Assembly: GCA_037179385.1 (NCBI GenBank)
Contig: CM074179.1
Span: 76,063,719-76,127,718, forward strand
Source of the DNA: Holothuria scabra
Taxonomy: Eukaryota; Echinodermata; Holothuroidea; Aspidochirotida; Holothuriidae
Direction: 5' to 3'
Length of the DNA: 64,000 nucleotides
The notes under the pieces: generated by a model
What the model saw: only the letters and a program-made list of their open reading frames with translations
The model's database searches: none
Told to the model about the DNA's origin: nothing
Part shown: in pieces, positions 1 through 10,800 of the stretch
Numbering within the stretch: the stretch's first letter is position 1
Layout of the letters: every line of letters begins with the position of its first letter
Made by a program: the position numbers and the translations under genes

Positions 1-3000
1 ATGAAATTAGTTTTTCCAGTAATGAGCCCATCAGTCAGGAGCATCAACCAATGAAAGCACAGTATGTTTGTTTATGATTATTCATGAATAAACAACTATG
101 TGCCATGCATACATGCTCAACTGAAAGTGAAAGGAAGACATGTACATACACAGTACATAGTATTCATTCGTATATCTTCAACAGATGTTCAATATACAAA
201 CAACCTAGGAGTATACTAAGGTTACTGTAACTATAGGCTACAGTATACAGGTGAAATTGTAGCCAAAACTGTTGCACAATTACTCTAAAGGAGGAAAATT
301 TCACCTTAAATCTTAAGTGGAATAGGGAGAGAACATAAGCTGACACAGCAAGGCAGCATACTACTGTATAGGCTTAGATACTGTACATGAGGTATGAACA
401 TGTAGAGTAGACCCTATACATTTTTTTGTGCAGGCACCATATTTGTTGTTGATTAGTGTGACCAGGCCATGTTACATGATTGCATGCTTACAGTATCAGT
501 ATTTACTGGCCACATCTTGGGGTGTGGTCTATGTGATCTTGAAAGCAGCTCATTCATGAATGTTCATAAAGTTCCAATGACTGACTACACAGGACACAAA
601 TATTCTACAGTCGTTCGAGTAACTGTAATTGTTCTTATTTTTTACCCTATTATAAGAGTTCGTTTTTGCCAGAAAGCTTCCTCTTTGTTATATTTTTGTG
701 TGAAGAACATGAAGCAAAGCTTGTTCTTTGCTGTTGGGAGTTGTCAGAGATATAAAGTTCCATTTTACAGGTAAACTGCCCTGACCTACAGGTACACTAA
801 AGGGGCAAGTTTGCCCTGTTGCATGGGCATGGATCCATCCCAAGGATTAGGGGTGCTTAATTTTTCAACATTTCACCATTTTTAAGGGAGGAAATCCAAG
901 CAAAGAGGGGTTTCACCTCCCATAATGACAAACATTTGTCTTTTTTAGGTGAAAAACTGATTTGATGCATACTGGTGTTTTGTATGCATCAGCAGACATA
1001 TTTTTATGTATTTTATGAATATATTAATGAATAAGCATAATTACTGTAATCTTGACTCCACACTTAGTGCTGTCAAATTACAGAATCACACACAACAGCT
1101 TCAACAAAGTTTAGGATGTTGTGTTTCTACATTAGACTTTCTGCTACCAAGATACAGTACAGTGTACAATGATTGTGTCCTTGATATGTTAGGACTTTTA
1201 ACTTGTCTCCTTCAGTAGAGTTGGAGAGTACTATGCCCCAACAAATGGATCAATTGGCAATTGGTGCCAGAAAATTGTTGCCTATAAAATGAGCCTGAGA
1301 TTAATGGAAATGAAAACTGACTTTCCAGGCCTAAAGGAACCTTTGCAGTCACCTTAGGGTAAGTATGTTTGTGTGTGTTGTAAACAATGCCTTGGCTGTT
1401 GCAGGCCCCTAGGGAGAGCTCAAGCCTCGCTCTTGCTTCCCTCTTACGTGCAGCCTGTAACTGGCCTAGCTACCCTAAAATTTGGAAACTGCAATGAGGT
1501 CTGTCGTGTGATATCCAAGAGGCGGCCCTCGCTGTCGACATTCATGTGCTGCATAACTTACAGTAACCAGCTACAGAGGAATGCACATGATTTCCTTTCA
1601 GGGAACTGTTCTCGGTACCAAGTAAGGCATTGAGAACACAAACACTTTCCAAGAGCCTGTCCTCGCTAAAGGCATTCACATGTTGCATGACTCAACTGGC
1701 TACAGGGGAATTCTGATGATTCCTTCTGGGGTACTGTTCTCTGTATTGAGCACTGATATGTGCTGTGTATGTGTATATATTTGATGTTGAAATGCAAGGT
1801 TAGTGATTCATTTTTTCTCAAACTTGGTATGTATGTTGATGTTGTTGAGTAGATGTACCCTTATTGTTTTTGGTGGAGGTCAAATGTCACAGGGGGATCA
1901 CCAAAGGCTAAAAGATGAATTTCTGTAAGTGGCTGTAACTTGGTACCCAGGTGTTGTTTAGAAAACAGTGGCATAATGTTTTGATAAGTTAGATTGATAC
2001 AGTAGGAAGCAGCAATATTGTTACAATAACCAAAGTAATTGAAAAAAGTCAAAAGGTAAGTTAAAGAGGTAGTGTTAGGGAAATTTGTGTTCGTCCAAGT
2101 GAAGTTCATGTGATGAGACACCTTGACCTCACTTAACCTTGAGCATTTGAGCTTTTGACCTTTGGAAATTGGTTGTGAAGCCACGATTTGTTTGGTTCAG
2201 ACAAACCAAAAAGGGAAAACTACCATGCTATGATGTTCCTTACTCGAGTTAGTTGACATTTAAGTGACAGGTTGTGTGTTTGTCGTATGCATTGAAGTGC
2301 AAGGCATTTGGAGCCATAACTCAAAAAGCCAAGTTAACATACCAGAATTGCACAATTGAAAGGTGTGTTCTACTGCAAGTTAAAGTGCAAGTGTTGACCT
2401 TCTTTGACCCCACTTGACCTCATTCAACATTTTGACCTTTGTGGCTTGTTGAGACAGCCAAAAAATGGGATGATACTACTGTACCCTCCTACAGTATGAG
2501 TGTAGTGTACAGCCACAGTGTAGTTGATTGCCTTTTCGCTCAGTCTCAGCAATTCAAATCCAGACCTTACAAAGAAGGCACAAAAGGCAAAAGGTCAAAT
2601 AAGATTAACATACAGCATTTTAAAAATAATTTTACATGAACACAACTGTCCAGTGTGTGACCTCCGTATATCACTTGGTTTTTGAGTTATTGCACCGTAT
2701 ACCTTGCATTCTAACAAAGTAATAGGCAGCAGATGTGCCAGTTTTTGTTTGACCTTTGACCTATGTGAAAGGCTAGTGGTAGATCAACTTCTTATCTGCT
2801 TTTGTTTGACCTTTGTTCACTATTAAGGCAAAAAGGTGTGGACAGAATTTTTGCGGGCAAGGAAATTCAACAAGTCTTCTCTGTCAAACTCTGACTGCCC
2901 CTTTAAGGGACATTATTAGCATGGTCCTGTTCAATAGCTTGTTTATACCTGTATCACACTGGCTGCCTTTGGAAGGAAGAAAGAAAAGTTATGAAAGAAT

Positions 3001-3998
3001 ATAAATGAAAGAAAACAGTACCAGAGAAACAGGACTTTATTGTGTGTGCCTGGTTGTTTTGTCTACAAAGGGGAAAAAAAAAATTATGGAATGGGTTAAA
3101 TACATATATACTGCTTTGTAACAGTGAATGAAGCTTTGTTGTGCTGCTGTTTATAAATGAACCTTCCATTTTTGACTTTTTGTTATATTGTTGCCTTGAC
3201 ATGATATTTTGTAACCCTCATTGATGTTCTGTACTGTATTTACTCTGGTATTGAACACATGTACAGTAATTAGTACACTTACTATACAGTACTGTACTGT
3301 AGTTAGCCTTTTTGGGCCACAAGTGATTGTTAACGTTAATACTGAGTACAATACTGTAGGCCTACAGTATATATACAGTAGCTATACATGTCATTGACTC
3401 CATTAGAGTGCAGTGGTATAAAATTGGTCTACAGTAAGATACAGTAGTTCAAAGTTTTCATCTAAACTAAGACAGTACTGTAAAGTGTGCCAGTTGCATA
3501 CTAGCTGGACGTGTTTACAGGTAAAGAGGGGCGTTGTGTTGAAGACTGTATAAAAACTTCCAGTACAGTACTTTACAATCCATGCTGTACAATACGAGGT
3601 GCGGTATTCGGCATTTTGTTGGAATTTACTGTCAGTCAAAGAGCTGTACCAATTGAGGATTTCTGTGGACTACAGAATTGTAGTTTGGGTGCAGTTGACT
3701 GCCTGTAACTTCTTTCACATCTCTGTAACCTTCCCTACAGTACCCCTACAGTACCTCTACAGTACCCTACACAGCACCTCATTATTGTAGAGTTCAGTTA
3801 ATATCCCATTGAAATATTCAAAGTGTACTGTATTATATCATTCTGCACAGCTCTGTACTGTATACTGTCCTGCACATACTGTACTGTAGGTAACAGTACT
3901 CTCTGCATGGAAAATTGTCTCTTAACTGCATTGCATGATTGATTGCATCATCGATGCATATATTGTAACAGTAGAATTTTTCATGTATTTTCTTTCAG
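1..3998. other. Upstream region without a supported gene
   Basis: No coding exon is recognised. It is AT-rich and notable for many copies of the palindrome-like heptamers TACTGTA/TACAGTA. There is a short CTACAGTACC minisatellite at 3733-3775 and a partial MITE copy at 3605-3707. The long open frames here lack protein-like composition. Confidence 0.6.
3605..3707 (-). repeat. Partial MITE (family with AAAGGC/CACCCCAAAC ends)
   Basis: Read on the minus strand it matches the left half of the copies at 20.08 and 56.50 kb: an AGGCAGTC start, CACCCAAACTACA, then CAATTGGTACAGCTCTTTGA. Confidence 0.6.
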
Positions 3999-4386
3999 AA
4001 TAGAAGGCAGTCAATTTGATCAACCTGCAGAGAGACAGGGGGGAGGCCTACTGTTAGTGGCTCCAGTCTACAGTCCTCAATCTTCATCACTTTCCGTGGA
4101 ATTTGGTCTTTAAGTTTTTCTTGAAGTTTTACGATAAAGGACACCAACATGGAGTAATACTGTGATATTTTTGTTTGATCCTGGGTCTGGACTCTGATAT
4201 AAAAAGGTGCATGGGTGCATCCTTTTTAGAGTGGGCGCATCCATTTTAGAGTGGGTGCATCCATATTTTAGAGGGGAGGAGACGATTCTTGATGAATGTG
4301 TAGTTTTATTGGCTTCCTGCTTGTACAGTGGGTACCAAATGTATTCTGAACTAGCTCTTCTGTTACCATTTGTCTTTCTTTGCAAA
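3999..4386 (+). promoter_or_regulatory. Candidate 5' untranslated part of GXYLT exon 1
   Basis: A plausible splice acceptor (pyrimidine-rich run ending in TTTCTTTCAG at 3989-3998) opens a stretch that leads into the first coding exon. An upstream noncoding exon may therefore splice here; I could not identify it. The frame stays open back to 4207, but the 60 residues before Met 4387 look like repeat translation (three tandem units with TTTTAGAGTGGG) and would place a spurious sequence in front of the signal anchor. I therefore treat the region as untranslated. No TATA box or other promoter element was recognised. Confidence 0.35.
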
Positions 4387-4806
4387 ATGAAGTTCAAAAC
4401 GAGGCTGATATTTTTTGGGGTGACTATACTCACATGTGGAATAATAGTGGGCTTTCACATTGGTCGTGTGTCTCTCAAACAGGAATTAGAGGTTGATGAT
4501 TGGGGAGGGGGCTTTCACAGAGACCGCTCAAAATTTCGGGCCAGGACAAATGATTTAAACCTTGACAGGAGGAGGGTTATGGCCAAGGAGATGAAAGACG
4601 CAGATTATCTGGATGTCATAGAACACAAGGATACCAAGCAACAAATTATCAAAGAGCTTGACGAACTTCTAGCAAAAAGAGGGGCTCAAGACGCTGGAAG
4701 GGAAGATGCTAAGCTTCAAAGACAAGAAGTGAAAGAAGTAAAGGAAGCAATAAATAAGAAAGTATTCCCAGCTCCAATCAGTTTGAAACCAAGGAAAGAT
4801 TCTCAG
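4387..4806 (+). CDS. GXYLT: GXYLT coding exon 1: signal anchor and coiled stem
   Basis: This exon encodes residues 1-140. ATG 4387 is chosen because it directly precedes a short basic segment (MKFKTR) and about 20 hydrophobic residues ([17 protein letters not shown]), which is the layout of a type II Golgi/ER signal anchor. The rest is strongly charged and rich in K, E, D and Q, and probably forms a helical or coiled-coil stem. The donor is CAG|GTAGGT at 4807 and the exon ends in phase 0. Confidence 0.85.
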
Positions 4807-7800
4807 GTAGGTACTGGTCATTTATAGTAGGAAGATGAAAGTGAGGACAGTGAAATGAAGGAAAGATAATATGATGTGGTATAGCAATTGCATGGGAGGG
4901 GGGTGAAACAGCCCTTTACACTGAAATCATATATGATACAATCCTGTAGCAGACTGTTGAGACTTAGTGTTGGCAACATACAGTATGGCAGGTAATGCTG
5001 AAAGCTATCCATGTGCTTGCTGGGTTAAATGAACTTTGTTATTGATTTCACTTAGCCCCCCTTAAGCTTACAGTATCTGGGTCTTTCACATTTTTATTGT
5101 AACTTTTAAACTTGAAGCATTGAAGTGGCTATAAGTTATATTTTACCTAATGGGTCTGAATATCAAGTAAAATCCTGAAATCCTGAAATTCTGTCTGGAG
5201 ATCATGATGTTAGACTTTCAGTGTTGTTTTTTTTATAAGGTATACCGTGCAATGGAATGTGGGGGTGGGGGGAAGTTGGGGGGGGGGGGTTGTTATTTGA
5301 TGTGAGTATAAGCTGGTGCTGTTTAATTCAGCTAGTAGACCTACAATTATGGTAGGATTGTTGGATGAGAAATTTTTATGTTGAAGAGTGGGGAGGGGTT
5401 GGTTTTGGTTCTGTCCAGATGGTTTATACCGGGCAGTATATTAAACCCTGCTCTGATTTCAACGGTTGGTGGGGAGCAGCGGTTTGGGGAGGTGTGTAGT
5501 TTGGTACATGAGGCCAACTACAACCAATTTGAAATGAATGCAGAGGAAGTGACTGGGAAAAAATATTTAAGGGTAAGGGTTAGTTTAAATATTTCCATCT
5601 ATGATCTTGGTTTTCAGTCATTGTAAAGATACAAAATTTTAACCATGCTCTTTGGCAGAATGTACAGTGTGAAGGCAGAACAGAACATGAAATGGTTTTG
5701 GGCAGGGTTGTACTGTAGTTATGAGGGTTGGTAAGGGGCAGAAATGACCTGCACTTATGTTTGCCAACCCTCATTGATGCTTCTGTAACTTAAGACCCTT
5801 CTGACCCTCACAAATTCCACCACAGGTTACCTCAAATCAGCTACTGTAAGAATTCAATATCATGATTGTACAGTTCTTGTCTGTTCTTGTTAGCAAAAAG
5901 TAAAACAGGGCTTGCAGAATGATAATCAGAATGGAGCAGGTTTGAGAAATCAGAAGCAAGCACAGGTGCAACCTCAAGCTAAGCAACCAAACATTCCACA
6001 AATGCCAAGAAATATTCAAAACCAACCAGCCAATCAGGATAAGCAGCCACTCCCTCCAGTTCAACCCCCAGCCAATCAGAATAAACAGCCACACCCTCCA
6101 CCTCAGCCAGTAGCCAATCAGGACAAGCAGCAGCTGCCTCCAGCTCAAATGCAACAGAAAGGTGTACAAGCTCGACGAGCAGGTGTTCATTATGCAGGGG
6201 AACCCATTGAAATATTACCAGAACCAGATCCGTTAGAAACAGTTGGGGTGGACCCTGTTGTTGATGTCTTTGGCAAGACACTTTTACCTCTAAGGGAATG
6301 GTAAGTTCTAAGTGCCAAGTAAGCCAGTCCAGAGTTGCAGTGATGCCTAGCAGGTCAAAGGTCATAAGGATACTCGGACATGAAATACCGTATAGCCTGT
6401 GGAGCAGACTCTGTAGTAGCTGAAAGATGGCTCTCTCTCAAAATCATAATACACCTCTCTAAATAGTATAATATACAGAGTCTGCAAACCTTCATCCAGT
6501 TTCCATTTACAGGAATCCTGCATTTTGAGGGACGAATTAGTAAACATTAGATGGTCACGTGGTGCACGAAACAAGTATGAATAGTGTATTTTGGTACATA
6601 CAACTGATGTAAGGAATGGCGAACAATCTAATTAGCTTTTGTAGGTGGAACATGTGTACCAGGCCATACGTTCGATGCATAAATATTACCTATTACGCGA
6701 GATATAATTTAGTATCTTAATTGTTGTGGTGACGTCATATTTGGTGGTCGTAAATGAGATTCGCTAGAAAGTTGGTAGGCTATTGTATACTGTAGGTATG
6801 CCATGTAACTTAGTTGGAAACGTGGGCTGTTCAACAGTGAAGCCGTTGAAATACTCATAGTATTATTTATAGTAGCAAAAGTGAGATTTTTGATATTTGA
6901 ATGTAGTAGTTGAAATACAAACACAATAGCTTGCTTACAGCAGGCTAAATACCATACTGCACAGTGACAGTTCACGTTACTACCTTGTACAATACTCCAG
7001 AGTCTGTGGGCAGCCCTCACAAATAAGAACTTGGCTGTGACCAAAAAAATCGCTGAAGTTATACCAATTTACTTTGGCACAAATACAATCTATCTTGCAA
7101 TGTTTGCGATTTGATGGTGATTAAACGCCAAAAATTTCACAGGATCACAAGTGTGCCAGGCCTTTTTGCACATTAATTAGCCACCCAGCAGCCATGCTGT
7201 ACTTTACATACAAGTATTAAAAGTTTTTGTTGTAGAATGTTGATACCATAGACAGTGTGATAAACAGAGAAAATCTGATTATTTAAGCGTGCAATGACCA
7301 ATGACCCAACTGCGGTAATCAACTCAAAGTCCCGACTGACAAAAACATGGTGTTGAGCCAAGTGTGTACAACCAGTCTGTCATCACAGTCAATACAGTGA
7401 ATTCTCGCACTGGAGTGCCTGTTGAGATCAGATGCTCTAACCACTTAGCCATGCAGTCAGTTGTAATCAGGCACATGTATAAAAACAATGATAAAAACAG
7501 TAAAAACTAAGGAAAATTTTACCATTATTGTACTTAACAACCTTCCCAATCTTTTGTTGGGAGTTCAAGTCTTCTTCGGGTCATACCTAAGACTTGAAAA
7601 GACTAAGAAATGGAACCTGCTGCCATTGTGCTTGGTGCTCAGCATATGCAGTGGAATAGGGAAAACTAGCCAGTGAGCCACAACTGGACAAAAGACTGTG
7701 TGGCTGGCTCGGCTTTGGAAACTGGGCCGTAAAACTCCATCTATCCTAACCTAACCAGATCTTTTGTTTTCTCTTCCAGTATCCATCTGTCAGTAGTTGT

Positions 7801-10800
7801 CTGTGGAGACAGGACAGACGAAACCCTCATCATGTTGAAGTCAGCATCCGTGCTCTCGCAGACTTGTCTAGTCTTTCATGTGTTTGCAGAAGATGACTTG
7901 CAAGAAGGCATCAGAGACAGGGTACAGTAGATAAAAATTCTAATATTTATATTAGCTACCAATAAGTGAAACCTAAATATATATTGTAGCTAACAGAAAT
8001 TTACTTTAAAATTGTTTCCAATGTTACACTATAACATTAAAGGGAATATTACCTTTAAAATGTTCCAACAAACCCTTAAAAGAGAATAACTGTAGTCATG
8101 CGATGGTGATGTCGTGTGTGTGTGTGTGTTGGTGTGTGTGCATGTGTGTATGTGTGTGTGTGTGTGTTTGTGACACTTGCTTGTAAACATGATATCTTAA
8201 GATAGGAATGTCCGACACTTTTCATATTTGGTATATATAGATTTATCATGTTGAGAGGAAGAACCCTATAGTTTTTGGTAGAGGTCAAAGTTCATTTGAG
8301 GTCACCAGCGGTAAAATTGCGACAACTTCAAAAATAGCTTGTAAACACGATATCTTCAGATAGGAGTGACCAACACTTTTCATACTTGGTATATAGATTT
8401 GTCATGTTGAGAGTGAGAAGCCTATTGTTTTTGGTAGAGATCAAAGGTCATTTGAGGCCAATAGCAGTAAAATTGCGAAAACTTCGAAAATGGCTTGTAA
8501 ACACGATATCTTCAGAAAGGAGTGACCGATAATCTTCATATTTGGTATATAGATTTGTCATGTTGAGAGTAAGAAGCCTATTGCTTTTGGTAGAAGTCAA
8601 AGGTCATTTGAGGTCACCAGCGGTAAAATTGCGAAAACACCAAAAATGGCTTTTAAACATGATTTCTTCAGATAGGAGTGACCAACACTTCTCATGCTTG
8701 GTATATAGGTTTGTCATGTTGAGAGGAAAAAGCCTATTGTTTTTGGTTGAGGTCAAAGGTCATTTGAGGTTACTAGCAGTAAAAATGCAAAAACACTGAA
8801 AATGGCTTGTAAACATACCTTCAGATACAGTAGGAGTGACCGATTCTCTTAATATTTGGTATATAGATTTGTCATGTTGAGAGAAAGAAGCCTATTGCCT
8901 TTGGTAGAGGTCAAAGGTCTTTTGAGGTCGCCAGCGGTAAAATTGTGAAAATTCTTTGCCTAAAATGTAAAGAAAAACCTATCAAACACTGTCAATTTGA
9001 AAGCAGGTAAGGTATTTGATGGCAGGAATCACTAAGCCTTTTGGCTTTCTGGTTAATTCATGTGGTCCCAACAATAAACACCAACAATAGTTTCATCTCC
9101 TTAAAATATTATGCACAAGAGGAGTTATGGAAGTTGCATCTTTTGAAATGTTGGAAACTTGGGTGAACAAATTATTCTTCAGCAACAAGCAACTGAATAT
9201 CTATCTGAGTGAAACTTACTTCTAAAAAGGAGGCTACCATTATGACTTACTTTAAATTATTTTTCACTCTTTGCCAATAAATATTAGTTTTAAAAGGATG
9301 AAATTCCCTTTTAAAACAAACCCAATATTTCCCTTTAAGAAAAATAATCGGAGACAGGGTTAATGAAAATGATAATGATAATATTGTTACCAGTTGGTCA
9401 TGCATACACAGCTTATTTTTTCAGCTAGACTTCTGATGTTTCAGGTTTCAAAGTATCAAGAAAAGTGTTCATCATGATCTGTTCCTCCATTTCCAGGCAG
9501 GAAAATATCGGCCCTATGAAAAAAAGAGATCATGTTTCAAAAAATGACAGAAAATTTTCGTAGGGATCAAAAGAAACTTAGTCTGACTGATGTTATTGTC
9601 ATTTTCAACTAGTGGAACATGTCAATATAGTGGTATTCATTTGGAATAGTACAGTAGGCGGAAATGGAGGCAGTTGTGGAAATTCGTGAATTCTTCAGGA
9701 AAATCAGTGGCATATTTCCTTCAAATGCTTGGCTGTGTTGTAGAGAGAGTTACAGAATTATGGTGCAGTAATATTTTCCAAGTAGTATCCATGCCTTAAT
9801 TGTCCAGGGGGTCCAGGCAGTTTGGGTTAAACCAACCTACCTCCTATTTTTTTTTTTTTTTTTTGCCCTACCCAAAGTTTAAAGTTTGCCATTTACTTCA
9901 CACTTTTGCATGACCTTTGCCTGCCCAATCCCACCCTCTGAAAAAAATCTAACCTATGTGAAAATGTTCACCTCCCAAAGTGACTACAAGCCTAGTATTC
10001 CCCCATGTTCTTTAACCCCATGTGTAAGAGCTAGTTTACCAAACTTTCAACTTTCAAGCAAGTTTTTGTCCCCTTTAATATCCACTCATAACTTAAGCCA
10101 AGGACAGCATAACTTTGAACTTGGGATGTAGCAGTAATAGCCCCCCCTCCTTTGATGTTTCTGGCAGAATCCCTGGTAGCCACTAACCTGTAAAATTAAT
10201 TTTTGGTAGGAAATTAGATTACTGTCATAAAGTCATAAAGTGGAGAGAGTGTCTTAGGTCACAGTACTGTTTGACAGAAAATGAGTTGGCCTCCTTCAGT
10301 TTTGCCTCAGAAAATTAAAATGAAAATCAACTAGTTCATCTATCCCCATTAAGTAATCCTGTATTAAATGTATGGGTCTCTTTAATTTGAGCTGTGGACA
10401 TACTGTATCCATCCCATGTCTTTCCCATATATTTTGTTTTGTCCTCCTAAACTTGTGACCTGAATTTGCTACTGTAGACACAGATTCATGTGCAGTAGTA
10501 TTGATATTGTCCCACCCTGTTGCTCTTTTTCTTCTCCCTATACCTTTTGCCTGAATCAGTACATAGAATCACATGATACTGCAGTATGCAATCTGTCCCA
10601 TCACATTCCAATAAGGTTTGTTTTTCTCTAGCTAATATGCATGTGACCTAAATTAGAAGCAGCATCACATGCTATATCTATATCCCTGTACATTCCCATA
10701 CATTTTGTTTTATTCCTTCTAAACCTGTGGCCTGAATCAGAAGCAGAATCAGATAATGTACTATCTATCCCATTACATTCCCATACATTTTGTTTTATTC

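Larger units (their letters stand above)
6301..7779 (+). other. GXYLT intron 2
   Basis: A GT-AG intron (GTAAGT...TTCCAG). It holds a tRNA-like SINE head on the minus strand (7395-7462) and a plus-strand SINE body (7550-7740). I see nothing else. Confidence 0.85.

Noticed and set aside
4207..4386. In-frame N-terminal extension of GXYLT starting at 4207
   Set aside because: It translates a minisatellite, and the ATG at 4387 sits exactly before a signal anchor. An acceptor at 3998 suggests this is 5' UTR.
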